NCBI RefSeq assembly: GCF_034008635.1
Contig: NZ_CP125378.1
Coordinates: forward strand, 2,036,001-2,100,000
DNA: 64,000 nucleotides
Direction: 5' to 3'
Source: Pseudomonas sp. P8_229
GTDB taxonomy: Bacteria; Pseudomonadota; Gammaproteobacteria; Pseudomonadales; Pseudomonadaceae
Shown: positions 12,795 to 22,196 of the stretch, one piece after another
How the letters are laid out: the number at the start of each line of letters is the position of its first letter
How positions within the stretch are numbered: position 1 is the stretch's first letter
Program-made: the position numbers and the translations under genes
Notes under the pieces: model-generated
Databases searched by the model: none
The model's input: only the letters and a program-made list of their open reading frames with translations
Told to the model about the DNA's origin: nothing

Positions 12795-13772
12795 TCAGTT
12801 TTGCTGTGCAGCCACCCGAGCAAACCCCGCCCGAATTTTCTCTTCCGGCAGATCATCGGCAATAAACACAATCACACTTTCCCGCACTTCACCCTCGGCC
12901 CATTCGGTATCCCAGTCGAAACCGTAAAGTTTCAACACGCCCTGAAACACCAGCCGCCGATCCTCCCCGGCAATGCTCAGCACACCCTTGTAACGCAGCA
13001 ATTGCTTGCCATGCTCTTCGAGCAGCTCATTCATGAACTCGCTGAGTTGATCGATATCCAGCGGCTGCTCAGTGCGCAGCACCAGGCTGGAGATACGGTC
13101 GATCGAGGGCGCCTTGCTCACCGGACGCAGGCTCATCCCGCCGCCCAAGTCGGCGTTGAGATTGAAGCCACGCACGTCGAGCAGTTCCGCCAGATCGATG
13201 TTGCCATGCTCGACTACCCGGATCGGCGCACGGCGGTTGATCCGCGTCAGGCGTTCACTCAGCGCGGTGAACGTCGCCTCGTCCACCAGGTCGGTCTTGC
13301 TCACCAGCAGGCGGTCGGCGAAACCGATCTGCGCCTGGGCGATGGTCTGGGTCAGGTGCAGGTCGGCGTGGGCGGCGTCGACCAAGGTGATGATGCCGTC
13401 GAGCAGATAGCGCTCGCGCAGTTCTTCATCGATGAAAAAGGTCTGCGCCACCGGGGCCGGATCGGCCAGCCCGGTGCACTCGATCACCAGCCGGTCGAAA
13501 GCGATTTCGCCGCTGTCCAGGCGCTCGAGCAGCAGGTACAGGGCCTTGGTCAGATCGGTGTGAATGGTGCAGCAGACGCAGCCGTTGGCCAGGGTCATGA
13601 CTTGCACCGGCTCGTCGCCGAGCAACTGGGTGTCGATGCCGGCATCGCTGAATTCGTTTTCGATCACGGCGATTTTCAGGCCGTGCTCGGCCTTGAGCAA
13701 ATGGCGCAGCAAGGTGGTCTTGCCGGCACCGAGGAAACCGCTGAGTACCGTTACGGGTATGGGAGAAGACAA
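12795..13772 (-). CDS. yjiA: CobW/YjiA-family zinc-binding GTPase
   Basis: The 325-residue P-loop GTPase has Walker A GFLGAGKTTLL, the metal-binding CxCC motif NGCVCCTIHTD, Walker B-like VIECTGLADP and a guanine-specificity motif SKTDL. A COG0523-type C-terminal domain starts at about 230. The family includes metal chaperones; the client of YjiA is unsettled. The best start is TTG at 13772 with AGGA upstream on the minus strand, giving MSSPIPVTVLSG. The next upstream ATG would run into the REP element. It is the last gene of cstA/btsT-ybdD-yjiA, the same trio as E. coli btsT-yjiX-yjiA, but a REP pair separates it from ybdD. Confidence 0.9.
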   Translation of the reverse strand: MSSPIPVTVLSGFLGAGKTTLLRHLLKAEHGLKIAVIENEFSDAGIDTQLLGDEPVQVMTLANGCVCCTIHTDLTKALYLLLERLDSGEIAFDRLVIECTGLADPAPVAQTFFIDEELRERYLLDGIITLVDAAHADLHLTQTIAQAQIGFADRLLVSKTDLVDEATFTALSERLTRINRRAPIRVVEHGNIDLAELLDVRGFNLNADLGGGMSLRPVSKAPSIDRISSLVLRTEQPLDIDQLSEFMNELLEEHGKQLLRYKGVLSIAGEDRRLVFQGVLKLYGFDWDTEWAEGEVRESVIVFIADDLPEEKIRAGFARVAAQQN

Positions 13773-13804
13773 AACACGATCTCCTGAAAGAAACACAAAA
13801 CAAA

Positions 13805-13894
13805 TGTGGGAGCGGGCTCGCTCGCGAAGGGGTCTTGTCAATCGACATCATTGCTCGATGACATACCGCTTTCGCGAGCAAGCCCGCTCCCACA
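13805..13894. repeat. REP doublet (GTGGGAGCGGGCTTGCTC type) inside an operon
   Basis: Inverted arms at 13805-13828 and 13871-13894 differ slightly (GGGCTCGCTC against GGGCTTGCTC). The element sits between ybdD and yjiA, two genes of one predicted transcript. Confidence 0.9.
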
Positions 13895-13925
13895 GGGGGA
13901 TTACCTCAACCCTCTGGCTGTCAGC

Positions 13926-14123
13926 TCAACAGCACTTGGGCCCACCCTTGCCACCGTAACGCGCCTCCTGACGTTCGCGAAAGAACATCTCGTAGCTCAT
14001 CACCGGTTTGTCCGGGTGTTTGGTTTGCATATGCTCGACGTAGGTGTCGTAGTCGGGCATGCCGACCATCAGGCGCGCGGCCTGACCGAGGTATTTACCG
14101 AGGCGACTCAGGTCATTGAACAT
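13926..14123 (-). CDS. YbdD/YjiX small protein
   Basis: The 65-residue protein has the family pattern [21 protein letters not shown] followed by [23 protein letters not shown] and ends in two cysteines. This family is nearly always encoded directly after a CstA/BtsT transporter, as here (15 bases after the stop), and is thought to modulate the transporter; its biochemical role is not settled. AGAGGA precedes the ATG at 14123. Confidence 0.92.
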   Translation of the reverse strand: MFNDLSRLGKYLGQAARLMVGMPDYDTYVEHMQTKHPDKPVMSYEMFFRERQEARYGGKGGPKCC

Positions 14124-14138
14124 GGTGCAATCCTCTGG

Positions 14139-16205
14139 TTACGCGTCCGGCAGTGCCTGGAATGGCGATTCTTTATCCGTACGCTCTTTTTTGCCCCAGG
14201 CGGCGATGCCGACCTTGAGCGCATAGAACAGGATGCTGAAGACCACGAACAGGAACAGCGCGGTGAGCGTTGCGTTGGTGTAAGCGTTGAAGATCACGTG
14301 CTGCATCTGGTCGATGCTCTTGGCCGGCGCGAGGATCTGACCGTTGGCCAGTGCATCGCTGTATTTCTTGGCCAGCGACAGGAAGCCGATCGCCGGGTTG
14401 GCGTCGAACAGCTTGATGAAGCCTGCAGTGGTGGTGCAGATCAGCAGCCAGGCCGCTGGCAGCAGAGTGACCCAGATGTAGCGTTGACGCTTCATCTTGA
14501 TCAGCACCACCGTGCCGAGCATCAGCGCGATACCGGCCAGCATCTGGTTGGAGATACCGAACAGCGGCCACAAGGTGTTGATGCCGCCCAGTGGATCGAT
14601 CACGCCTTGGTACAGCAACCAGCCCCACATCGCCACACAACCGGCGGTGGCGATCAGGTTGGCGGTCCACGATTCGGTACGTTTCAGCGCCGGCACGAAA
14701 GAACCGAGCAGGTCCTGCAGCATGAAGCGCCCGGCACGGGTGCCGGCGTCCACAGCCGTGAGGATGAACAGCGCTTCGAACAGGATCGCGAAGTGGTACC
14801 AGAACGCCATGGTGTTTTCACCCGGCAGGACACTGTGCAGGATCTGCGCAATACCGACCGCCAGGGTCGGCGCACCGCCGGCACGGGCCAGGATGGTGGT
14901 TTCGCCGATGTCGTGAGCCACGGCTTGCAGCGCCTCAGGCGTGATCGCAAAACCCCAGCTGCTGACCATTTGCGCGACCGATGCCACGTCACCGCCGACC
15001 ACGGCGGCCGGGCTGTTCATGGCGAAGTACACACCCGGCTCGATCACCGAAGCGGCAACCATGGCCATGATCGCCACGAACGATTCCATCAGCATGCCGC
15101 CGTAACCGATGTAACGCGCGTTGGTTTCGTTATCCAGCAGCTTCGGCGTGGTGCCCGAAGCAATCAGTGCGTGGAACCCGGACACCGCACCGCAAGCGAT
15201 GGTGATGAACAGGAACGGGAACAGACCGCCCTTCCACACAGGACCGGTGCCGTCGACGAACTGGGTCAGCGCCGGCATTTTCAGCTCGGGCATGGTCACC
15301 AGAATACCGATCGCCAGGGCGATGATGGTGCCGATCTTGAGGAAGGTGGAGAGGTAGTCACGTGGCGCGAGGATCAGCCACACCGGCAGCACTGCCGCGA
15401 CAAATCCGTAACCGATCAGCATCCAGGTGATCTGGATACCGGTAAAGCTGAAAGCCTTGGCCCAGACCGGATCGGCGGCAATCTGCCCGCCCAGCCAGAT
15501 CGAACCGAGCAGCAGCAAGACGCCAATAACCGAGATCTCGCCAATGCGCCCCGGACGGATGTAGCGCATGTAGATGCCCATGAACATCGCGATCGGGATG
15601 GTCGCCATCACGGTGAAGATGCCCCACGGGCTCTCGGCCAACGCCTTGACCACGATCAGCGCCAGCACCGCGAGGATGATGATCATGATCAGGAAGCAGC
15701 CGAACAGCGCAATGGTGCCGGGCACGCGGCCCATTTCTTCACGCACCATGTCGCCCAGGGAACGGCCGTTGCGCCGGGTGGACATGAACAGGACCATGAA
15801 GTCCTGCACCGCACCCGCCAGCACTACCCCGGCAATCAGCCACAGCGTGCCGGGCAGATAGCCCATCTGCGCCGCCAGCACCGGGCCGACCAGAGGGCCT
15901 GCGCCGGCAATCGCGGCGAAGTGGTGACCGAAAAGAATGTGTTTGTTGGTTGGTACGTAGTCCAGACCGTCGTTGTTGAGCACGGCGGGGGTGGCCCGAC
16001 GCGGATCGAGTTGCATCACATTGTTTGCGATGAACAGACTGTAGTAGCGGTACGCAACCAGATAAATGGCCACTGCCGCGACCACGATCCACAAGGCGTT
16101 GATCGCCTCTCCTCGGCGCAATGCCACTACGCCCAGGGCGCACGCTCCTACGATTGCCAGCACTAGCCAGGGTAAGTGGCGTAGCAGGCTATTATTATTT
16201 TTCAT
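14139..16205 (-). CDS. cstA: CstA/BtsT-family pyruvate or peptide transporter (carbon starvation protein A)
   Basis: The 688-residue integral membrane protein has about 16-18 hydrophobic segments. Visible family blocks are NKHILFGHHFAAIAGAGPLVGP, QDFMVLFMSTRRNGRSLGDM and the later GENTMAFWYHFAILFEALFI. The E. coli members CstA and BtsT take up pyruvate (CstA also peptides) with protons. The context with ybdD and yjiA fits BtsT best. The start at 16205 gives MKNNNSLLRHL with GGAATAATAAA upstream; upstream in-frame ATGs lack a ribosome site and would add 79 unrelated residues. The gene is divergent from the PilZ gene. Confidence 0.94.
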   Translation of the reverse strand: MKNNNSLLRHLPWLVLAIVGACALGVVALRRGEAINALWIVVAAVAIYLVAYRYYSLFIANNVMQLDPRRATPAVLNNDGLDYVPTNKHILFGHHFAAIAGAGPLVGPVLAAQMGYLPGTLWLIAGVVLAGAVQDFMVLFMSTRRNGRSLGDMVREEMGRVPGTIALFGCFLIMIIILAVLALIVVKALAESPWGIFTVMATIPIAMFMGIYMRYIRPGRIGEISVIGVLLLLGSIWLGGQIAADPVWAKAFSFTGIQITWMLIGYGFVAAVLPVWLILAPRDYLSTFLKIGTIIALAIGILVTMPELKMPALTQFVDGTGPVWKGGLFPFLFITIACGAVSGFHALIASGTTPKLLDNETNARYIGYGGMLMESFVAIMAMVAASVIEPGVYFAMNSPAAVVGGDVASVAQMVSSWGFAITPEALQAVAHDIGETTILARAGGAPTLAVGIAQILHSVLPGENTMAFWYHFAILFEALFILTAVDAGTRAGRFMLQDLLGSFVPALKRTESWTANLIATAGCVAMWGWLLYQGVIDPLGGINTLWPLFGISNQMLAGIALMLGTVVLIKMKRQRYIWVTLLPAAWLLICTTTAGFIKLFDANPAIGFLSLAKKYSDALANGQILAPAKSIDQMQHVIFNAYTNATLTALFLFVVFSILFYALKVGIAAWGKKERTDKESPFQALPDA

Positions 16206-16364
16206 TTTATTATTCCAGCCAGGGTGGACAAGAAAGACAGCCACCCCGAGTTTAGCGCTACTGGCGGCAAAGACCATACCCCGACATTGGTCTAGACGCC
16301 TGTCTGCACTGGCACGGTTGAAGAATGCGGGTCTATAGTCAGCGAACCTTTGGAGGATTGCGCC

Positions 16365-16733
16365 ATGAGCGAGCACCCAGCCAACCGTCGTCGCTTCAAA
16401 CGTATTGCGTTCGATGCCAGCACCGATCTGAGTCAGGGGCAATACATCTGGCCGGTGAAACTGATCGATCTGTCACTCAAGGGGCTGTTGATCGAGCGGC
16501 CGGAGCCTTGGCTCGGGGATAAGGAGCATGATTTTCATGTCGACATTCATCTGAGCAAAGACGTCGAGATCAAGATGGATGTACATCTGGCCCATGAAGA
16601 TCACGGGCAACTGGGATTTGTCTGCCGGCATATCAGCCTGGAATCGATCCAGTGCTTGCGGCGCTTGATCGAGCTGAATCTGGCGGATGAGGCCGAGCTT
16701 GAGCGCGAATTGGGCGCCCTGATCGAAATCTAG
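16365..16733 (+). CDS. PilZ-domain c-di-GMP receptor (MapZ-like)
   Basis: The 122-residue single-domain protein has both PilZ ligand motifs: RRRFKR near residue 10 (the RxxxR element) and DLSLKG (the DxSxxG element) about 25 residues later. It should bind c-di-GMP. Its size and its place between cstA and radA match P. aeruginosa PA4608 (MapZ), which binds the chemotaxis methyltransferase CheR1 and affects flagellar motor switching. GGAGG lies 9 bases before ATG 16365. A possible earlier start at 16350 is unlikely because GGAGG would be inside the gene. Confidence 0.9.
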   Translation: MSEHPANRRRFKRIAFDASTDLSQGQYIWPVKLIDLSLKGLLIERPEPWLGDKEHDFHVDIHLSKDVEIKMDVHLAHEDHGQLGFVCRHISLESIQCLRRLIELNLADEAELERELGALIEI

Positions 16734-16765
16734 AACCCACCCAAAAAACAAATGTTGGAATGAAC

Positions 16766-16864
16766 CCTGTGGCGAGGGGATTTATCCCCGATGGACTGCG
16801 CAGCAGACCCGTTTCTTCAGGGCCGCTCCGCGCCCCATCGGGGATAAATCCCCTCACCACAGGA
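16766..16864. repeat. REP doublet (GGGGATTTATCCCC type)
   Basis: Inverted arms CCTGTGGCGAGGGGATTTAT and complement (16766-16794 and about 16836-16864) enclose a loop of about 40 bases. This is a different REP family from the GTGGGAG elements: the core is itself a palindrome, GGGGATTTATCCCC. It lies tail-to-tail between the PilZ gene and radA. Confidence 0.88.
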
Positions 16865-16889
16865 TTTCATTCATACAAGGGAATTGTGG

Positions 16890-18257
16890 TTATTCGAAGA
16901 GTGCGTCCAGAGCCTGCTCCAGACGAGTCACCGCGATGATCTGCAACCCCGCCGGCGACTCTTTCGGTGCATTGCCCTTGGGCACGATCGCTCGCTTGAA
17001 ACCATGCTTGGCCGCCTCCTTCAAGCGCTCCTGCCCGCTTGGCACCGGGCGCACCTCGCCCGACAGCCCGACCTCGCCAAACACCAGCAGATCATGCGGC
17101 AACGGCCGGTTACGCAGGCTCGACATCACCGCCGCCATCAGCGCCAGGTCAGATGCGGTTTCCAGCACCTTCACCCCACCCACCACGTTGAGGAACACGT
17201 CCTGGTCGTGGGTCGGAATGCCGCCGTGGCGGTGCAGGACCGCGAGCAGCATTGCCAGACGGTTCTGATCCAGGCCCAGGGTCACCCGACGCGGGTTCGC
17301 CAGATGGCTGTCATCGACCAGCGCCTGCACCTCCACCAGCATCGGCCGGGTGCCTTCCCACGTGGCCATCACCACGCTGCCCGGGACCTCTTCCTGAGCA
17401 CGGGTGAGAAAAATCGCCGAAGGGTTGGAGACTTCTTTCAGGCCCTTGTCGGTCATGCCGAACACGCCGAGTTCGTTGACCGCGCCGAAACGGTTTTTCA
17501 CCGCACGCAGCAGTCGCAATCGACCATCGGACTCGCCTTCGAAATACAGCACGGTATCGACCATGTGCTCCAGCACCCGGGGGCCTGCGAGCGCGCCTTC
17601 CTTGGTGACGTGACCGACGAGGAAAATCGCCGTACCGCTCTGCTTGGCATAGCGCACCAGCAGCGCCGCACTTTCGCGCACTTGCGAGACGCCACCGGGA
17701 GCCGACTGCAATTGTTCGGTGAAGATGGTCTGGATCGAGTCGATCACCATCACCTTGGGTTTTTCCTGGCGGGCCGTGGCGATGATGGTTTCGATGCAGG
17801 TTTCGGTCATCACCCGCAACTGGTCCTGCGGCAGTCCGAGGCGTCGGGCGCGCATGGCCACTTGCTGCTGGGATTCTTCACCGGTGACGTACAGCGCCGG
17901 CATGCTCTTGGCGAGGTTGCACAGGGTCTGCAGCAGAATCGTCGACTTGCCGATGCCCGGGTCACCGCCAATCAGCACCACCGAACCGTCCACCAGACCG
18001 CCGCCGAGCACCCGGTCCAGCTCACCGGAGGCGGTGGAAAAACGCGGAATCTCTTCAATGCTGACTTCGGCCAGCGTCTTGATCTGCGCCTGTTGCCCGG
18101 CCCAGCCGGTGCGCCCGGTGGGGGCCGTGGCACCGCCGCTCTCGATCATGGTTTCGGTCAGGGTGTTCCAGGCGCCGCACTCGCCGCACTGGCCCGCCCA
18201 CTTGGGAAAGGTTGCGCCGCACTCGGTGCAGCCGTACATGCGCTTGGCCTTGGCCAT
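16890..18257 (-). CDS. radA: DNA repair protein RadA
   Basis: The 455-residue protein is typical in length for RadA/Sms, a branch-migration helicase acting in recombination. It has an N-terminal zinc finger (CTECGATFPKWAGQCGEC), a RecA-like core with Walker A GGDPGIGKST, the RadA-specific KNRFG motif, and a C-terminal Lon-protease-like domain (GEVGLSGEVRPV). The start at 18257 gives MAKAKRMYGC with GGGGGA upstream. The gene converges with the PilZ gene. The same radA position next to ankB-katB is seen in P. aeruginosa. Confidence 0.96.
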   Translation of the reverse strand: MAKAKRMYGCTECGATFPKWAGQCGECGAWNTLTETMIESGGATAPTGRTGWAGQQAQIKTLAEVSIEEIPRFSTASGELDRVLGGGLVDGSVVLIGGDPGIGKSTILLQTLCNLAKSMPALYVTGEESQQQVAMRARRLGLPQDQLRVMTETCIETIIATARQEKPKVMVIDSIQTIFTEQLQSAPGGVSQVRESAALLVRYAKQSGTAIFLVGHVTKEGALAGPRVLEHMVDTVLYFEGESDGRLRLLRAVKNRFGAVNELGVFGMTDKGLKEVSNPSAIFLTRAQEEVPGSVVMATWEGTRPMLVEVQALVDDSHLANPRRVTLGLDQNRLAMLLAVLHRHGGIPTHDQDVFLNVVGGVKVLETASDLALMAAVMSSLRNRPLPHDLLVFGEVGLSGEVRPVPSGQERLKEAAKHGFKRAIVPKGNAPKESPAGLQIIAVTRLEQALDALFE

Positions 18258-18300
18258 CTGGATCCCCCGGCAAAAACCGCGATGATAACGCAGCCACCAC

Positions 18301-18837
18301 TCAGCGCGGCGCGGCGGTGCGGATTTCGCCGTTGGCCAGACGCGCGGCGCTGTTGCCCAGCGGATCTTCGGCATTGAGGTCGGCGCCCTTGGCTTTGAGT
18401 GCATCGAGCAATTCGACGCGCTTGAACAACCCGGCGTACATCGCGGCAGTTTGTCCCGCGCCGTTGCGCTGATCGGGGCTGCAATCGGTGGCCATCAGCC
18501 GTCGGGCAATCTGGAGCTCGCCCTTGAAGATCGCCCCCATCAACGCCGTATTGCCGCGCTGATCCTGCGCGCAGGCATCCGCGCCTGCCGCCAGCAAGCG
18601 ATCCACCGCCGCGCCCTGGCCGTGATACGCCGCCAGAATCAGCGCGGTGTAGCCCTTGTTGTCACGGGTATCGAGGGAATAACCGGATTCGATAAACGTC
18701 TCGAGCATCGGCACGTCACCGCGCCGGGCGGCATCAAAGTAGTAATCCTGCAACTGGGCCTTGATCGCCTCAGGGCTCTGCCCGGCCTGCGCAGTAAAGG
18801 ACAGGCAGCCAAGCAACAGTAAAAGATAAGGACGCAT
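18301..18837 (-). CDS. ankB: ankyrin-repeat periplasmic protein AnkB
   Basis: The 178-residue protein has an N-terminal signal peptide (cleavage likely after AQA, residue 18) and about four ankyrin repeats. Examples are DNKGYTALILAAYHGQGAAVDRLLAAGAD, and QRGNTALMGAIFKGE. In P. aeruginosa the ankB product is needed for full activity of the periplasmic catalase KatB, and the gene lies just after katB, as here (60-base gap). The likely role is scaffolding or protecting the catalase in the periplasm. Confidence 0.9.
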   Translation of the reverse strand: MRPYLLLLLGCLSFTAQAGQSPEAIKAQLQDYYFDAARRGDVPMLETFIESGYSLDTRDNKGYTALILAAYHGQGAAVDRLLAAGADACAQDQRGNTALMGAIFKGELQIARRLMATDCSPDQRNGAGQTAAMYAGLFKRVELLDALKAKGADLNAEDPLGNSAARLANGEIRTAAPR

Positions 18838-18897
18838 ATGTGCTCTCCTTGGGCAGAACGGGGCCTGACTCAGGCCCCGCGGTGCATGGCGTCGAGA

Positions 18898-20439
18898 TCA
18901 GTCGATCAATTTCGCTGCCAGCGCCTTGACCCGGCCCAGGTCGCCCTTGGCCACTTTGGTCACACCGGTGCCGTATTCCGGGTCGGCCTTATAAAGGAAG
19001 GACAGGATGATGTGCTTGCTCTCGTCATCGGTGGTCGCCAGCGAGCCGCCGAAGCTGTCGATCAGGTCCTGACGCTCCTGCTGGCTGAACGAGCGATACA
19101 GATCACCCGCCTGCTTGAAGTTCTGCTCACGCTGGATCTTCGCCTGTTGCGTGCTGCCGGACAGTGCCAATTGGCTGTAACGCGCACTTTGCGGCTCTTC
19201 GCGCGGTTGCAGGCGGCTCGGCTGATAGTTCACGCCAGACTGGGTCGCACCGAAGTTCATCGCACCGTCCTGATTGCCATTATTGACGGCAACTTTCGGC
19301 GCATTGATCGGCAGTTGCAGAGCATTGGCGCCCAGACGATACATCTGCGTATCGGCATAAGAGAACACTCGGCCTTGCAACAGACGATCTTCGGAAGGTT
19401 CGATACCCGGTACAACATTGGCGGGTGCCATGGCAACTTGTTCGGTTTCCTGGAACACATTCGCCGGATTACGGTTCAACACCATTTGTCCAACTTTTCG
19501 TTCCGAAATATTGGGCCAGATCTTGGTCGCGTCCAATGGATCGAAATCAAACTTGGACAAATCTTGTGGATTCAGCACCTGGATGTACAAGTCCCACTTC
19601 GGGAAATTACCTTTATTAATGTTGGTTACCAAGTCATTGGTCATATGACTGTAATCTTGACCCTGAACGGTTGCGACTTGTTTTGGCGAAAGATTTTTAA
19701 TGCCCTGCAAACTCTTCCAGTGAAACTTCACGTAGTGAACTTCACCTTTGGCATTGACCAACTTGTAGGCATGTACACCATTGCCATCCATCTCCCGATA
19801 ACTGGCAGGCGTGCCCGAATTCGAGTACAGCTCGGTCAGCGTACGGGTGGCTTCCGGTACGTGGGAGAAGAAGTCGAAACGACGCGAGTCATCGTCAAGG
19901 TTGGTACGTGGATCGGGCTTGAACGCATGGACCATGTCCGGAAACTTGATCGCATCGCGTATGAAGAACGTCGGGAAGTTGTTGCCGACCAGATCCCAGT
20001 TGCCATCGGCGGTGTAGAACTTGGTGGCGAAACCCCGCGGATCCCGCAGGGTTTCCGGGGAGTGGTTGCCGTGCACCACTGCGGAGAAACGCACGAACAC
20101 CGGCGTTATCTGGCCTGCGGCAAACACCTTGGCCTTGCTCAGGTCACTGAGGTCGTTGGTCACAGTGAAGGTGCCATGGGCCCCCGTGCCGCGTGCATGA
20201 ACCACGCGCTCGGGAATGCGCTCACGGTCGAAACGCTGCAGCTTCTGAATGAGTTGCACATCCTGCAGCAGCACCGGGCCATTGGCGCCGGCAGTTTGCG
20301 AGTTCTGGTTGTCGCCGACCGCTGCGCCGTTGTCCCGGGTCAGGGGGGCGGCGTGCACGGAGAAGGTCAACAGGCTGGCGGCGAGTACGCCAAGGGTACC
20401 GCGATGGGGAAAAGCCCCCAGTCCAAGAGTGGAATTCAT
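18898..20439 (-). CDS. katB: periplasmic heme catalase KatB
   Basis: The 513-residue monofunctional catalase has a signal peptide ending near VHA (residue 28). Active-site motifs are present: the distal His in RVVHARGTGAHG, FSAVVHGNHSPETLRDPRGFATKFYT with its Asn-Asp-Trp continuation, and the proximal heme Tyr in RVFSYADTQMYRLG. GAGGAACC precedes ATG 20439. KatB detoxifies peroxide and is usually OxyR-induced. Base composition is uneven: about 62-63% GC near both ends but about 40-45% in 19500-19740, which suggests gene conversion from a less GC-rich relative. The reading frame is intact through that patch. Confidence 0.95.
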   Translation of the reverse strand: MNSTLGLGAFPHRGTLGVLAASLLTFSVHAAPLTRDNGAAVGDNQNSQTAGANGPVLLQDVQLIQKLQRFDRERIPERVVHARGTGAHGTFTVTNDLSDLSKAKVFAAGQITPVFVRFSAVVHGNHSPETLRDPRGFATKFYTADGNWDLVGNNFPTFFIRDAIKFPDMVHAFKPDPRTNLDDDSRRFDFFSHVPEATRTLTELYSNSGTPASYREMDGNGVHAYKLVNAKGEVHYVKFHWKSLQGIKNLSPKQVATVQGQDYSHMTNDLVTNINKGNFPKWDLYIQVLNPQDLSKFDFDPLDATKIWPNISERKVGQMVLNRNPANVFQETEQVAMAPANVVPGIEPSEDRLLQGRVFSYADTQMYRLGANALQLPINAPKVAVNNGNQDGAMNFGATQSGVNYQPSRLQPREEPQSARYSQLALSGSTQQAKIQREQNFKQAGDLYRSFSQQERQDLIDSFGGSLATTDDESKHIILSFLYKADPEYGTGVTKVAKGDLGRVKALAAKLID

Positions 20440-20725
20440 ATCAGGTTCCTCTGGTTCTTTTGGGCGCATCCAGGTGCGCCAATCAGAGGCTAGAGGGCTA
20501 TGTCCGAGAACATAAATAGAAAGTTCGCAACTCCATGATTGAAAATTTTAGCTTCCCGATCAGCGGTTTACGGCGTATTTCGCGCGCGATTAGTGGCACT
20601 TTGCAAACTAATCGTCGATTCATGTGTCGATAAAAACGGGCATTGTAAGAAGGTGTTTCGCGCAGGACGCCTTTTGCTGATTTACACTGCGTACACCAAC
20701 CTCATCTGTAACAAGGAAATAACCT

Positions 20726-21139
20726 ATGGGCGTGCTAAGTGAGTTCAAGGCCTTCGCGGTCAAAGGCAATGTGGTCGACATGGCCGTCGGTATCATCATC
20801 GGTGCCGCCTTCGGCAAAATCGTTTCGTCGTTTGTCGGTGACGTGATCATGCCGCCAATCGGCCTGTTGATCGGTGGGGTGGACTTCAGTGATCTGGCGA
20901 TCACGCTAAAAGCCGCCGAGGGCAGCGCCCCCGCAGTGGTCATGGCTTACGGCAAATTCATCCAGAGCATTCTGGACTTCGTGATCGTCGCCTTCGCGAT
21001 TTTCATGGGCGTCAAAGCCATCAACCGCCTGAAACGCGAAGAAGCCGTGGCCCCTACCCTGCCACCGGTTCCGACCAAGGAAGAAGAGTTGCTCGGTGAG
21101 ATCCGCGATCTGCTCAAAGCCCAGAACAACCGGCCTTGA
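20726..21139 (+). CDS. mscL: large-conductance mechanosensitive channel MscL
   Basis: The 137-residue protein matches MscL length and layout: an N-terminal amphipathic helix ([19 protein letters not shown]), TM1 pore helix ([20 protein letters not shown]), a short periplasmic loop, TM2 ([16 protein letters not shown]) and a charged C-terminal helix. It opens under membrane tension to release solutes on hypo-osmotic shock. AAGGA lies upstream of ATG 20726. The 286-base AT-rich space before it, shared with divergent katB, holds both promoters. Confidence 0.96.
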   Translation: MGVLSEFKAFAVKGNVVDMAVGIIIGAAFGKIVSSFVGDVIMPPIGLLIGGVDFSDLAITLKAAEGSAPAVVMAYGKFIQSILDFVIVAFAIFMGVKAINRLKREEAVAPTLPPVPTKEEELLGEIRDLLKAQNNRP

Positions 21140-21153
21140 CGGCTTCATGAATG

Positions 21154-21185
21154 AAAACGGCGCCTGTGATGGCGCCGTTTTTTTT
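21154..21185 (+). terminator. rho-independent terminator of mscL
   Basis: The stem AACGGCGCC / GGCGCCGTT with loop TGTGAT is followed by nine T. The T-run overlaps the stop of the convergent fpr gene; the reverse strand offers a shorter T-run, so weak two-way action is possible. Confidence 0.9.
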
Positions 21186-21960
21186 ACCAGTAGTTTTCCA
21201 CCGCCACCTGCCCCGGCCGCCGCGTCAGGCTCAGGCTCATGTGCCGTTGTTTCAGCAGCGCCCGGGTGTCATCGATCATCTGTGGATTGCCACACAACAT
21301 CACACGCGAATGCTCGGCGGTCAGTGCAGCTCCTGCAACACGCTCCAGCTCGCCATTTTCGATCAGGCTGGTGATGCGGCCATGCAGGGCGCCAGGAAAA
21401 TGTTCGCGGGTAACCGTGGGGATGAATTGCAGTTTATGCGCGTGCTCGGCCAGGTAATCACGCTGAGCCAGCTCCGCGATCAGCGACTGATAGGCCAACT
21501 CCCGTGCTTCGCGCACGCTGTACACCAGGATGATTCGCTCAAACCTCTCCCACACCTCGAAATCCTGCAGGATCGACAGAAACGGCGCGACGCCGGTCCC
21601 TGTGGATAACAGCCAAAGATCCCGACCGTCGACAAAACGATCCAGCGTCAGATAACCAAAGGCCTGACGCTCCACCAGCAAGGCATCGCCCGCCTGCAAT
21701 CGGCTCAGCTCACTGGTGAACTCGCCCCCAGGCACCACGATGGAAAAGAACTCGAGAAATTCATCGAAGGGTGAGGAGACCATCGAGTAGGCACGCCACA
21801 CCGTGCTGCCATCAGCCTTGGTCACCCCCAGGCGGGCGAATTGTCCTGCACGGAACCTGAAACCTGCATCACGGGTGGTACGCAGGGTGAACAGACTGGG
21901 GGTCAAGGGCTGCACATCGACCAAGGTCTGGGCGGTAAATTTCTCTGCGCTGACAGTCAT
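21184..21960 (-). CDS. fpr: ferredoxin/flavodoxin--NADP+ reductase
   Basis: The 258-residue FAD enzyme has the FAD-binding RAYSMVSSP motif, the NADP-binding STGTGVAPFLSIL segment, a later CGNPQMIDD motif, and the bacterial subclass C-terminus VENYW. Fpr passes electrons between NADPH and ferredoxin or flavodoxin and supports iron-sulfur repair and oxidative-stress defence. The start at 21960 (MTVSAEKF) has GGAG upstream; the in-frame start at 21999 would add unconserved residues. It is convergent with mscL, and both genes share the mscL terminator space. Confidence 0.93.
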   Translation of the reverse strand: MTVSAEKFTAQTLVDVQPLTPSLFTLRTTRDAGFRFRAGQFARLGVTKADGSTVWRAYSMVSSPFDEFLEFFSIVVPGGEFTSELSRLQAGDALLVERQAFGYLTLDRFVDGRDLWLLSTGTGVAPFLSILQDFEVWERFERIILVYSVREARELAYQSLIAELAQRDYLAEHAHKLQFIPTVTREHFPGALHGRITSLIENGELERVAGAALTAEHSRVMLCGNPQMIDDTRALLKQRHMSLSLTRRPGQVAVENYW

Positions 21961-22196
21961 GGGCCACTCCACTGAAAGGACCCTGCCAGTTTCGCGCAAA
22001 CCGGCACCCTAAAACACCACTGCTTTTATAATGTCTTTTCATTCATCGAGACCAATGAGAAAAAAACCCAGATACAACTAATAGCGAGATCTCCACGGCC
22101 AAATTGAATGGCAGCCTGAACAAAACGCGCTATCCCCGGCTAATAACTTTCTCCCAATTAAAGCTCATTCCAAAGAGCAAAAAAATTCAACGACAC

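Noticed and set aside
13806..16166. 786-codon open frame on the plus strand
   Set aside because: It is antisense to cstA, rich in His, Arg, Asp and Gln, and has no recognisable domain. The minus-strand frame encodes a full, well-conserved transporter.
20491..20520. possible OxyR site upstream of katB
   Set aside because: CTAT and ATAG quarter-sites are present, but the spacing does not match the ATAG-N7-CTAT-N7 pattern well enough to call.
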